Below are positions 1 through 10,345 of a DNA stretch of 64,000 nucleotides, piece after piece. The notes under the pieces were generated by a model. The model made no database searches. It was given only the letters and a program-made list of their open reading frames with translations, and had not been told where the DNA came from. The stretch is from Caprella mutica (taxonomy: Eukaryota; Arthropoda; Malacostraca; Amphipoda; Caprellidae). The translations under genes and the position numbers were made by a program. The first letter of the stretch is position 1. Each line of letters opens with the position of its first letter. The stretch covers positions 38,658-102,657 of the forward strand of contig CANNZV010002342.1 in assembly GCA_947561585.1 (NCBI GenBank), read 5' to 3'.

Positions 1-521
1 AATGGTTCTACACCAGCGGTATATAGTATTCGATACCATTTCATTCCGTCTGTGATATTCCTAAGATCTATGATTTATAAAGCATATTGTCACAACCCCC
101 TAAATGAGAACTTCTATTCACTCCAAGCTAAAGGCAAAAACTTCCATGTGTTATTGCCATGCTGAAACTATTAGGTCAGAAAAAGAGAGTGAGAAAATAG
201 AGGAACATAACAAGAAAACACGAATATTAAATGGCTTCGTAAGAGAGAAAATAATTCTGTATCTAATAAATATAATGATTATTTGTCACTAGGTTATGTA
301 ACAAAATTTGTTCTGTCGATGCGTTCTTATAGAACAGTAATCCATTAATTGATTATTCAATTTAAATATTTTGTCACCGTAAGTTTTCCTAGTTTGAAAT
401 ACTCTAAAAAAAACACACTGTGCCAACTTATGACTTTTTTCACTCTGTTGAAAGTTCTGATGATCAATAATTGATAAGTCAATACTTCGGTGAAATAGTT
501 CTTAATATCATAGCCAATAGA
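1..521. other. AT-rich non-coding DNA
   Basis: I see no supportable gene here. The only open frame of note (104-292, 62 codons) has no coding-like composition and no splice context. The motif AAAACACACTGTGCCAA near 411-427 recurs with one change near 18394, so it may be a short dispersed repeat. Confidence 0.6.
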
Positions 522-602
522 CATGACTAAACATGACTAGACATGACCAGACATGACTAGACATGACTAGTCTGCACCAGACATCACTAGCTATCACTAG
601 AC
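522..602. repeat. degenerate 9-10 bp tandem repeat (ACATGACTAG)
   Basis: The unit ACATGACTAG is repeated about eight times. The first copies are nearly perfect, and later ones decay to ACATCACTAG and CTATCACTAG. This is a simple minisatellite with no coding potential. Confidence 0.85.
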
Positions 603-1836
603 ACTTCAATTCGTAAATAGGGCGCAAATCTCTGCAAATCTTCCGAATAATCCCTGGATTTCACCCCATCACTGCTTTAGACTTCACCAAACGAAAATTT
701 GATGGAGTTTATGCATTTTGAATGTGATTAGCATATAGAGAGGCAAGCCCCTGTACCTAACAAAGGAGAAGATCTGACTTTGATGCTTTGTAATACTGCA
801 CATAAACTGGAGGAATGTTTCTGCGCGATATCAGAATTAATGTATCGCGCGAAAACTTTGCTAACTTTCTCGGGAGTGTTTAGGGTGAGCTAATGTATTT
901 ATTTCTGTTAATCTATGTCTGTTTCTGATGTGAAAACGAAATTACTTCAGAAATAATCTAAAACATTTTTATTAAAAGTAATGTTGCGATAAATGTTGTG
1001 AACTTCTGTGAACCTGTGAAATGTTTCGAGCTTCTACCTATTTTAGTATTTATGAACCCTAGTGCTATTTCTCGATTATTTTATTTAATAAATACCCTAT
1101 CATCTGGAATATTTCTATTGACAATGGAGCTCTCGAAAAACTCCAGCAAATTCATTTTCTATCTACATCCAATAAACTGACCGGTACTTCAATCACCAAC
1201 CCTCACCCAAACAATTGGCAGCAATTGTCTAGCTGAGGGAAAGAAGTGTGATATATTTGATGTATTATTCTGCTTTCATCCTAACCGGGTGCAGTCGATG
1301 TGATCAGAAAGAAAATAAATACGAGGAACTTTAAAGAAGTAGATTAACATGAATGTGAGTCCAAGAACAGAGTATCATACCAATCATCACGTTGGTGAAG
1401 GTAGTATATCCAGATCTAACAACACGAAAATGAACGAAACTGTTATCATATGTGGAAGAGGAAAATGAAGAGTAGTTAAACCAATTTTTTGGAAATGTAA
1501 TTCTCTCTTTTTCCATAAAATAAATGTTGAAAATGGTAAATAAGAATGGTAATTGTTTTAGTTCGAGGGTGGCCTCGTTAATATGTGCCGAGACAGTCAG
1601 TGATAATTTTAATACAGAAAAAAGTAATTATTAAATAATAGCCTTTTATCTTTACTATTATTGGTATTTGGAATAGAGTAATTACATCAAAGTTCAGTGT
1701 CTTGAAAGTCTACTAATGAATAGGAATAATCAGAGACTTGCCTGGAATTAATTAAATAGTTTGTAATTATGGAGTTACAGGTCATTGAACACTAATTACT
1801 AAAACTAACATATTGAGCTGTGATTGGGGTGATAGA
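603..1836. other. AT-rich non-coding DNA
   Basis: No supported gene. On the minus strand around 1345-1417 there is a pyrimidine tract ending in TTGTTAG, followed by about 35 bases and then GTATG. This resembles a tiny exon, but it has no recognisable protein content and I do not call it. Confidence 0.5.
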
Positions 1837-2016
1837 TGTAATGATGTGCAGTACTGTAATGATGTGCAGTACTGTAATGATGTGCAGTACTGTAATGATG
1901 TGCAGTACTGTAATGATGTGCAGTACTGTAATGATGTGCAGTACTGTAATGATGTGCAGTACTGTAATGATGTGCAGTACTGTAATGATGTGCAGTACTG
2001 TAATAATGTGCAGTAT
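1837..2016. repeat. 18-bp minisatellite, 10 copies
   Basis: The unit TGTAATGATGTGCAGTAC is repeated ten times, almost without change. Only the last copy differs (TGTAATAATGTGCAGTAT). The period is a multiple of three and has no stop in several frames, so frames of 85-129 codons appear on both strands; these are repeat artefacts and not genes. Each unit junction forms the palindrome CAGTACTG. The core TGTAATGATGTG is shared with the 30-bp array at 34.3-35.2 kb. Confidence 0.97.
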
Positions 2017-2620
2017 CATGATACTATGGATCATCATTATAACGACTTGCAAAGTGCATCATCAACATAATAATAATATGCATCATCACAATGTTATGCA
2101 GAGTATCATAATGCTATGCCTCTTTATAACAATACATGTGAGTATAGTTCACACTATATGTCACTATCCTATCGTTATCACTTACTTCAAACAGTGCGTA
2201 ATAAAATAGTGTCATAAAAGTATATAATGTATACCGCTTGTACAACGAAAAGTACAATCGATTTTAAAATTAAATAATGTTCCTTATTATTCATTATTCT
2301 AGTGATGAAAAATGACAATAGAATTTGCAAGCATAATAATAGATTAATAATATAAGAACCCTGTATTAATATAAAAGGACTACTAGATTTTTGTATATCG
2401 ATTTGTAACCAGTTTATTTATTAAAAAGCGGTTTGTACTTTCTGTGGTACATACGGTATATCAGCAGTGAACCTCTTACATCTGGCAGCTAAATGTGTCA
2501 TGTACACAGTCGGGAAAATAGCGTCGAGTTTGTGAAAATCAATGGTCGAGAATTTGAATCAAATACATTGCTAATAAATTGAACATATGAGAAGTCAGTC
2601 CTTGTAATTTGGTGTATGCA
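2017..2620. other. AT-rich non-coding DNA
   Basis: The first 90 bases are degenerate ATAATG/CATCAT sequence, probably decayed array. I see nothing else. Confidence 0.5.
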
Positions 2621-2696
2621 CGATAATTAGGTGCCTGTACGATAATTAGGGGCCTGTACGATAATTAGGTGCATGCACGGTAATTAGGTGCTTGCC
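2621..2696. repeat. 19-bp tandem repeat, 4 copies
   Basis: Four copies of CGATAATTAGGTGCCTGTA occur, with single-base changes in copies 2-4 (GGGGCC, GTGCATGCA, CGGTAATTAGG). Confidence 0.9.
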
Positions 2697-3024
2697 TCAC
2701 TAGTCTGAGTAACCACGCTGATAGCCCTTATCAGTGGTATCTCTGTTATCTCTGATAGCGTGGCTTGGGTGCGATAACGCTAGGAGGATGTGACAGTAAT
2801 TTCCTAAGCAAGGAGAGAAGTGGTCACCAAGTTAGAGGTGAGAGATGAGAGGCAATGAGTGATGTATTTTATGCATTTTATGTTTAGTGTGAGAATATAA
2901 AGTCAATACATCTGATGTCATTAGTGTGCTTAGATAGGATTCAAGGATACAACTTTATTGAAAAGAACTAAACAGTTCCCTAACAAACCAATTTATTAAT
3001 TCCAACCATAGCAGTTGGACACTA

Positions 3025-3230
3025 TACGGGGTGACCCACAAAAAAGTTTATCCAACTTAGAAATAATATAAAAACTGATTTATAAGTTGTTAAAAAATGA
3101 GTTGAGGGGAATCATAAATACGATTTTTTTTCATGTATCCATTCAACCACAGTCATTGCTTAAGATTGTACGTGTACGATATTTATATTAATTCAAATTT
3201 GGGTACACTTTTTTGTGTGTCACCCTGTAT
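3025..3230. mobile_element. mariner-like MITE
   Basis: The two ends are inverted repeats of about 30 bp. The left end reads TACGGGGTGACCCACAAAAA, and the right end, read on the minus strand, begins TACAGGGTGACACACAAAAA. The flanks are TA/TATA, as expected for TA target duplication. Total length is about 205 bp with no coding content, so it is non-autonomous. Mariner/Tc1 elements commonly carry ends of the ACAGGGTG...CAAAAAA type. Superfamily assignment is inferred from ends and TA flank only. Confidence 0.7.
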
Positions 3231-3797
3231 ATATTCAACTTCTACTTTCTATTTCTTCTTTCAATATCTAATTATTAAATTGAAGAAATAATTATGAAAG
3301 TTCACTGGTGATTAATCAATATACTGAGTTACCCATAAATAGACTGAAATAAATTTTTTGTATATATTATGTTCTGATAAGTGTTTGTTTTTCGTAGTTT
3401 TTGTTTTTATTTATTGAATGCATTGACCAGTTTTAATTTCACGTCTGAAAACTGACCAACTTACGGAAATAACCAAGAGACCCACACCCAAAAGATATTT
3501 CTCAACTTGCGCTAAAGAATATTCTACTTTATGAATATAATCATTGTAATGCTGCAGAATTACTACTATTTATCAATTTTAAACTAAATTTAATCATAAT
3601 GTAATGAAAAATCAGTAATAGCTTTTGTGCATAATGCATATCAATATAATAAAAATAATTAATTGATATGCAATAAAATAAAGAATTACGAAACAAGTAA
3701 TTTTGAAAATATTTCGTCTATAATATCAAGGCATAAAATATTCAGATATTTATTGTATTAAAATGAATCACCTAACTAGTTAACTTCTTTATTTCAG

Positions 3798-3897
3798 TTA
3801 CCCATTGGATATCTTCTACGTGTCCTCGAAGATATAGAAAACGACAAAATTTTCTTCAAAGGAGAGACTTCTCTATTCAGGATTGATAGATATTGAG
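3798..3897 (+). other. candidate 5' exon of the four-membrane-segment gene
   Basis: A 100-nt block is preceded by CTTTATTTCAG and followed by GAG|GTAAAC, so both splice sites fit consensus. It is less AT-rich than its surroundings. Its last 32 codons are open in one frame and then stop at TGA just before the donor, so it is best read as 5' untranslated sequence spliced to the coding exon whose acceptor lies near 4834 (intron about 940 bp). It could instead be a terminal coding piece of something else. No transcript evidence is available. Confidence 0.3.
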
Positions 3898-4834
3898 GTA
3901 AACAAATTAATAAAATAAGATTTGATTTATAAAATTACTTTCCCATTGATTAATAATGGCAATAGTTTCAATTGTAAATATAAAAAAAACTTTACCAAAA
4001 TTGAATTAATGATGTAAATCGTACTTATATTTTTCAAAATATAAAGTAAAGTAATAAAAATTAAATCAGTATATAGTATCCGTCATAAATTAGATACAAT
4101 TAGTATATTTTTCTACATAGAATTATTCATACTATACACATAATAATATTTATTAATTGGTATGTGTTTCTACATCTATTTACTTCAACTATATTTGGAA
4201 ACAAAAATTATATACTAAGTGATTCTGTGTAGATTGTAATAATTTCATTAGAAACTAAAAAATATAAACTAAACAAATAAACTGTCAAATAATGATTAAA
4301 AATGAAAAATAAGGAAAAAAATGGAAATGGTTATAAATAGTGACTGTGATTAAAATCAGTTCACCGAACTAAACAAAATGATATCAAACTTCAGCATCAA
4401 ATGATTGAAGTTTGCAGCTATGAATGTTAGAGCATTCGAATCAGCCCCATTTGAATGCCTCTAATCTGACGCCCCTTTCGAAATTAACGACAAAGCGTCA
4501 GTTCATTTGAAGCGTCACAATTACTAACGAGGGGACAGGAAACGTCAGAATTAGAACCTTTAATTTATGACCTCACTATTGGTGACGTTGATGAGTATTT
4601 TCTTTTTCGGGCAGAGAAATTAATGTAGGAGATTGATGACGTGGTTTTGAAATTGCAGGTTAGGTTATTGTTGGTCTATAGTCTTTTTTGTGTATTTATT
4701 CTATTCATTTATATGAATATAAAATATTTCAAAAATATTAATACATTTTTACTTGATATGTATTACTAATAATAATAGTAGATGAGTAAAAAAAACACTT
4801 ACAGTGTAAGTAATGCAATTTTTTTCTCTTTTAG
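3898..4834 (+). other. putative 5' intron with a CpG-containing patch
   Basis: This is AT-rich sequence between the candidate 5' exon and the coding exon acceptor (TTTTTCTCTTTTAG at about 4821-4834). The part from about 4437 to 4580 differs: it holds several CpGs and repeated GACGC, GCGTCA and GACGTT words resembling CREB/ATF half sites. It may be a promoter or enhancer for the gene starting at 4849. That is inference only. Confidence 0.3.
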
Positions 4835-4848
4835 CAGAACCTACCACC

Positions 4849-6930
4849 ATGCCCTCCAAAAGAGAAGACGATAAAGAATTCATCAACTTGAAGGTGATTC
4901 AAACTCCAGAGGCCAAGAAAAGTGGTCGTATTCTTGTACAAACAAACGGCACCCAAAAAGAAGTGTTTGTTCCACGTAGAAAAAGTTTCGGCATTCTAGT
5001 AAAGCCACAGAAAGAAGGGAAGATATCCAGTCGTGCGTTGCGATGCATTTCACGTGAATTCTCCACAAGTAACCACAATGTAAACAGAAGTCCAAGCGTA
5101 ACTAATTTGACTCTTGTTCGAAGGAAGAGCTGCAGTCTCAGTAGCATCGACAAAGCAGCTGTTTTCGATGCCCAGAGAAGTTTCTCTCGATCTTCAATGA
5201 GAAGGTCAAGATCGAGAGGCTCGAGTGGAGGTGGCAGTAGGGATTCATCCAGATCGCGATCTAGACATCGTAATTCCTCTGTCAGCAGTCGAGGGTCGGC
5301 AAACAGTGTTGGCGAGAGAGAAATTCAGAATAGATACAGAAACAAGGATAGCTATAGAGATGTTAAACAGACAAATTCATTCAGTGAACAATTTGGTGGT
5401 CGTCATATACGATTTGGAATCGATGGTGAACAGGAAGAATCTGAAGAATCACAATATGATGTGATTCAATCGATTACACCGCAACAGAATCAGCAACCGA
5501 GTGTCAGACAACATACCGTTAATTATACAACTCCACATTTCTCACCAAATAATTCTAAAAATATACCAAAAGTACAACATTTTGACGAACCGAAAGGATA
5601 TCACATAGACCACAGTCAATGGGCGAAACTCAACTCTCAATCTGGTGAGGTTCCATTAAATGATGAAATTGAAGCTTACAGGAGAAAATTTTCGAACTTC
5701 TACTCATCAAGTTCAGATGAAGGAACTGCAATTGATGAGCAACCATGGGCCGAACCAAAGACTTCTCCACCCCCAGAATACAGAGCTGAAGCAGATAATC
5801 AGAACCATAGAAGGCAGCAATTTATTCCACACCATAACGAAAGCTTCAATTCCGAAAGCACATATTCTAATCTTGATAACCGAATGCCCTCTCTACCTCC
5901 TAGAGCTCCTCCTAAACGACCACCAAAGGCATTCAGTGAAGTTCTCAACAAGAAACTCATAGCAAGCCCGCAACAGAAACCAATAGAAACTGGCCCAAAA
6001 TTGCCTCCGAAACCAGTAGCTCCTAAACATATTCAAAGTACTCATGGGCATCGAACACACCATCAGATGTTTCAGAATAACGGAAGACACAACAATTCTG
6101 AATTTAAAAGACGTGAACCGGAGATATTCAAAGAAAAGACCAAAAATATGCGACCCATATCCATTCATGGGTACGTTAAATCGGAGGGCTCGGTTGAAAA
6201 TGAAACAGCTGCAACACCAATGCTGAAAAAGTCTCGATCAAAGGTTGTGTTGGACGATGAATCACTTGGAAGTTATGACAGTCGAGAAACACTATCAAAG
6301 GATAGATCTAGAGGAAAAGTGGAGTGCTACAGCGGCATTTTGCATCTCCTGAATATTACGTTTGCTGTTCTCACAGTGGCAACAATGGCAATAGTTTCTA
6401 GTAGTTGGGACCATTCTGCTGCGGATGCCTGTCCTCTTTTTGTCAAAACAAATCTACAGCATACAAGATACTGGGGTAACAAAAATAAAGTACCGTGCTA
6501 TATCACAGCATATGTTCCCATTCTCGTGATATCAATATCCCTCGTTCTCATTTTTATCCACGGTGGCATGCTGTTCTTCTGGAGGAATGATAAAAAGGTA
6601 TCCCCTCTCTACGTCTCAAATTCCTACAGTATAACTCTCCTCTTCCTGAATTTCGTGGCATTCATTACAGCGTTTGTAGTCGCCGTTACTTTAACTGACG
6701 GACTGAGGCAAACTTGTCTCTCTTTCAAACTCATTTCCGATATGGAATATCGACCATCTAGCTGCCAAAATGGTTTGGACGGTTTGGACCTAAACTACGA
6801 CCTCGATGGCACCTTTTACCTCATCATTTTCGGCATCATTGGTGCTTGGTTGTCAGTTCTTTTCACCTTCACTCTAACTATAATTTACACCGTTAGAGCT
6901 GGCTGGTGCAGATGCTGCGCCTTGCAATGA
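4849..6930 (+). CDS. four-transmembrane protein with long disordered N-terminus (TMEM179-like membrane region)
   Basis: This is a single uninterrupted 2,082-nt frame of 693 residues. I place the start at 4849 (context ACCACCATGCC). The in-frame ATG at 4813 lies within the polypyrimidine tract of a 3' splice site ending near 4834, so the 12 extra residues it would add are intronic. Residues 1-490 look disordered: a basic N-terminus, a Ser/Arg-rich stretch at about 110-155 (RSRSRG, SRSRSRHR), and proline-rich SH3-ligand-like segments at about 346-362 (PPRAPPKRPP) and 382-394 (LPPKPVAPK). Four hydrophobic segments follow at about 498-518, 553-577, 593-615 and 656-682. Cysteines 528 and 550 lie between segments 1 and 2, and 622 and 639 between 3 and 4. 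The end is a Cys-rich WCRCCALQ tail, a plausible palmitoylation site. The spacing of ACPLF, WG...PC, SSCQ and GTFY...GAW resembles TMEM179, but that comes from memory and is weak. A claudin-like fold is an alternative. Function unknown. Confidence 0.85.
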   Translation: MPSKREDDKEFINLKVIQTPEAKKSGRILVQTNGTQKEVFVPRRKSFGILVKPQKEGKISSRALRCISREFSTSNHNVNRSPSVTNLTLVRRKSCSLSSIDKAAVFDAQRSFSRSSMRRSRSRGSSGGGSRDSSRSRSRHRNSSVSSRGSANSVGEREIQNRYRNKDSYRDVKQTNSFSEQFGGRHIRFGIDGEQEESEESQYDVIQSITPQQNQQPSVRQHTVNYTTPHFSPNNSKNIPKVQHFDEPKGYHIDHSQWAKLNSQSGEVPLNDEIEAYRRKFSNFYSSSSDEGTAIDEQPWAEPKTSPPPEYRAEADNQNHRRQQFIPHHNESFNSESTYSNLDNRMPSLPPRAPPKRPPKAFSEVLNKKLIASPQQKPIETGPKLPPKPVAPKHIQSTHGHRTHHQMFQNNGRHNNSEFKRREPEIFKEKTKNMRPISIHGYVKSEGSVENETAATPMLKKSRSKVVLDDESLGSYDSRETLSKDRSRGKVECYSGILHLLNITFAVLTVATMAIVSSSWDHSAADACPLFVKTNLQHTRYWGNKNKVPCYITAYVPILVISISLVLIFIHGGMLFFWRNDKKVSPLYVSNSYSITLLFLNFVAFITAFVVAVTLTDGLRQTCLSFKLISDMEYRPSSCQNGLDGLDLNYDLDGTFYLIIFGIIGAWLSVLFTFTLTIIYTVRAGWCRCCALQ

Positions 6931-8974
6931 ATTATTAGTTGATGTATCACCATTTACAAATGTGTTTTCAAGACAATATCATTACTGTAGTATATGCTTT
7001 GTTGTAATTATTTGATATGATAAACAGAGTATGATTTATTTCAATTCTTGTGATTGAAAGATAAGTTTTCACCTAAAATGAAACTATCCGCAATATCACT
7101 ATTCGATTAAATATTTTAGGTTCCTAACATTGTAAAGTACAGTAAGCGTTTTTAAAGTTACCATACGTAAGAACACTTAGCATCTAAGTAAATATTAAAT
7201 ATATATGTAATTCACAACTATATCATTATATGCTAAATAGCTATGTAATTAAATTAAATAATTATAAGCTTCATAATTTCACTGTAATATTAATCCTATC
7301 TCCTCTTCAATGCAATAATGTTAGAACCTTCTTCCTGTTTACTATTAATTAATTTCAAGTGGAGGAATTATTATAATCACTCTGTCGATACTTTAATCCC
7401 TATGCCATTAATCATATCCATTGGATTTATTTATCATCTCCAATTAAAATTTGAAGTGATGCATTGAGCGGTGGTAGGAGAAGTTTATCTTCTAAGCAGT
7501 GAGGGTAGAAATTCCATGCAAACTATATCAGTATCATTTGAAAATAATAGGTTCTTTTAAGACCCTATTTAATTCTAATAAAAATAATCGGAAAATAACT
7601 ATAATTATAATTGCCCTTTGTTGTATAAATATATCGTCTAACTTTCACGATAAATGAATTGAAAATAGAATCGTCATTTATTATAAGTTCAAAACTCTTC
7701 ATAAACCAGATGAAAATAACTGAAATTGAAGTAATTAGCACTAAGAAACCATTAACAGTTTTCGTTACCGATGATTTGTTTATTTTAGATTTCTGTCTAG
7801 AATATCAGACACAGTCGGTATAACTCCCCGATATATATAATAACATGACGAGCCTCATCTTCCAAATAACTAGTGTACACACTCTATCCCCACTCACGAC
7901 CATAACAATGGGACAAATAGGGTTTATCTTCCTCAAACTTGAACACAATTGGAGCGAAATTTCACTAGTTTTTGATCCGTAGAATTGTACAACGAATTTC
8001 CTCCTTTTTCTAACAGAACCAATGTCTGATTATTGAAAACATTTTCAAATAATTTAGTCTCAGTGAATATAGTTTCTAGCTTTTTAGTGTTTATATATTA
8101 ATTTAATTAGGTTTCACAAGTTATATCTTTCACAGAGCCTTAGCTGCATCTAATTTGTATTTTTAATTTGAATTGTATATTATTAAGTTTACTTCGTATG
8201 CTATATTCAATTAGTTTAATATTTAATTAATATATGTTTGAGTAAAAGCTTTTCATTATTCTTTTAATGAGTAATTTAGTAATTAATTATATTGAGAGTA
8301 TAATAGACAATTTGTCTATTTACTATTTGGTAATTATTCTAAATAAAATGGTGAATTTATTTCTTTAGTAGTGTATATTTAACATATTACAAGAGTTCAA
8401 TAATATTACGGTATCATTTTTCAATTCTATTTGTGTTGTTCAAGGTTCAATAGATGCTATTGGATAGAGTTTAGGAAATTAGTGAGCAAGAAATTGAAGC
8501 TAAAGTATTTCTCATCAAAACATAAAAACTTAATTGGAAGGGAAAAGTTTTAAGACTATTGTTTTTTCTTGTTAAAGTTATTTTATAAATTATAAAGTTA
8601 CCACAATTAAGTGTTTGAAAATCAAGTACTATTTATATGGAACTATCTTCGTCTCAATCATTATATTCATCTAATTTACATCCTAAAAAAATATGTGATT
8701 ATTCCTTATTAATATTAAATTAATAAATATTAATTAATATTTTGTTAATATTTTTATTAATAGATATTAAAATTAATTTTCTAATTGTCATAAGTATATA
8801 AATAAATCTAGATGAAATTTCAAAAGTAAAAAACCTATTCATTATATTTTTATACCTATGGTATACCTTCAACTTCAAGAGGACTACAGTTAAACATATG
8901 GAACATATGATGCCTTCCTGTCTAATAATTTAGGTTGCTAGTAGAGTCTTCACTGTACAAGAATAAGTTTAGAG
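6931..8974. other. 3' flank and AT-rich non-coding DNA
   Basis: The 3' untranslated region of the upstream gene lies at the start. Possible polyadenylation hexamers are ATTAAA at 7106-7111 and AATAAA at 7577-7582; neither is decisive. About 7370-7530 is more complex, less AT-rich sequence that could be a conserved non-coding element. No receptor exon could be recognised on the minus strand here. Confidence 0.4.
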
Positions 8975-9157
8975 TTATTGGACGGTTCCACATTATCGAC
9001 CATATGAATAAATGTTATCATTATTATTTATATTTCATTTTAAATGGTATCCATGGTACCTGCAGGTATCATGATTACCATTTAAAATAAAAGTTATATA
9101 ATCAATTATTATATAAGTTTTTTATTACATGTCCGAAAATGTGGAATCGTCCGATAA
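8975..9157. mobile_element. palindromic MITE
   Basis: The left end reads TTATTGGACGGTTCCACATT, and the right end on the minus strand reads TTATCGGACGATTCCACATT. Towards the middle, TTTTAAATGGTA and TACCATTTAAAA form a perfect 12-bp stem around a near-palindromic core containing CCTGCAGG. The whole unit of about 183 bp can fold back on itself and has no coding content. A related single end is at about 49782-49810. Superfamily not assigned. Confidence 0.7.
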
Positions 9158-9875
9158 ATCAGTACTTACCCTACTACCAATTCCAAATAAAAAGTTCATC
9201 GCTTCTTTACCTTTTAATGTTCCTCATTACGGCACTTACACATTTTAGTACAATGATATCTTTGTTAATCGTATGTTCGTATATGATATACTATATACAA
9301 CTGTAATTTGAATAAAACACTTTAAATGAAAGCAATGTTAAAATAGTTCATATTTCAACATAATTTGATAATATAATACGAGTTAAATGATAAATAGTAA
9401 CAAGTCATAACAATTTATACTGGAATAGTAATTATTTTTCAAATTGAATATATCAATCATGCTGTCATATTTATAAGGTCATTATCTTTTTCACTAAATA
9501 ATAATGACAATAATTTAGGGACATTTATACACTAAATGTCAGCGAAAATATCAATCTATTTCAGTAAAGTAGTTATCAAGTAACTCCAAATAGAGGAAAC
9601 CAACGATCATAATTTATAAAATTAATTTAGTATAAAGCGAATGAAAAATATTATAATTTGCGCCTAATTTATAGTTTGTAGTGAATGTAGTTTAAAGTAA
9701 GAGAACAAGCCCGTATAGTGAACAAGTTTACCTGTCTACTATTCGGGTAGCTCCTCACTCAGGACTTTACATTAACTAAAGAGTATTCCACTGAACAGGT
9801 GTTCTACTCTGCGATGGTTATAGATACACTGTTCGTTATTGCATTATGATAATTGATGAATTATTTTGTACTCAC
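9158..9875 (-). other. intron of the receptor gene (start)
   Basis: AT-rich sequence downstream of the exon 2 donor of the minus-strand receptor gene. It begins with a consensus donor (AAAG|GTGAGTAC on the minus strand). I found no further exon by eye. Confidence 0.5.
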
Positions 9876-10025
9876 CTTTGATGAAGTCAACTGCTTTCTC
9901 AAGTCCATAGGAATCCTGGTCACAATCATCGTGAATAAACGCCCCTAAGGTGATGTTTGGGATGAATCCCTTGCGATTGATGTGGTCCAGAGTGAAGAGC
10001 ATCGTCTCAAGCGCCTGAACACCCC
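9876..10025 (-). CDS. mtt: mGluR-like receptor, exon 2 (ligand-binding domain)
   Basis: Exon of exactly 50 codons with phase-1 introns on both sides. The acceptor reads TGTGTGTCTACAG|GGGG and the donor AAAG|GTGAGT on the minus strand. Joined to exon 1 the reading becomes MPQ-GGVQALETMLFTLDHIN, then NITLGAFIHDDCDQDSYGLE and AVDFIKG. This is the first lobe of the Venus-flytrap ligand-binding domain of class C G-protein-coupled receptors. The QALE and DDCD.D.YGLE...DFIKG pattern fits the insect mangetout (mtt/DmXR) type better than canonical insect mGluR, which to my memory has GVQRLEAML and LDTCSRDTYAL at these places. Residues about 410-459 of the protein. All later domains (rest of the ligand domain, Cys-rich region, seven-helix bundle) are missing from what I can see. 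Confidence 0.85.
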
Positions 10026-10099
10026 CTGTAGACACACAGAGATGTGATAAATAACTAATTTTTTAGATAGCTATTACTTAAAAACTAAGGCTTGTAAGT

Positions 10100-10345
10100 C
10101 ATACGTCGTCAACTGTGAACCAGACAAAGCTTAGCTAAGTCGTTGGTAATCAACTGAGGACCAATCACAGTATAGTTAAGTAATACGTCATCAACTGTGG
10201 GTCAATCACAGCATAGCTGAGTTCTATGTACGTCATCAACTGTGGACCAATCAGAGCATAGCTGAGCTCTAAGTCATCAACTGTGGACCAATCACAGCAT
10301 AGCTGAGCTCTAAGTCATCAACTGTGGACCAATCACAGCACTGAA
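10100..10345. repeat. degenerate tandem repeat, about 43-50 bp unit
   Basis: About five to six copies of a unit built from CGTCATCAACTGTGGACC, AATCACAGCATAGCTGAG and CTCTAAGT. The last three copies are nearly identical (43-44 bp) and the first ones diverged. The unit contains CCAATCACAGC, an 11-base string that is also in the hairpin of the TTAA elements. Confidence 0.85.

Noticed and set aside
1345..1417. Possible minus-strand receptor exon between a TTGTTAG acceptor and GTATG donor
   Set aside because: Only about 35 nt, translation does not resemble any class C receptor segment I know, donor is weak.
1792..2209. Overlapping open frames of 85-129 codons on both strands
   Set aside because: They are readings of the 18-bp repeat, whose length is a multiple of three; no unique protein sequence and no splice context.
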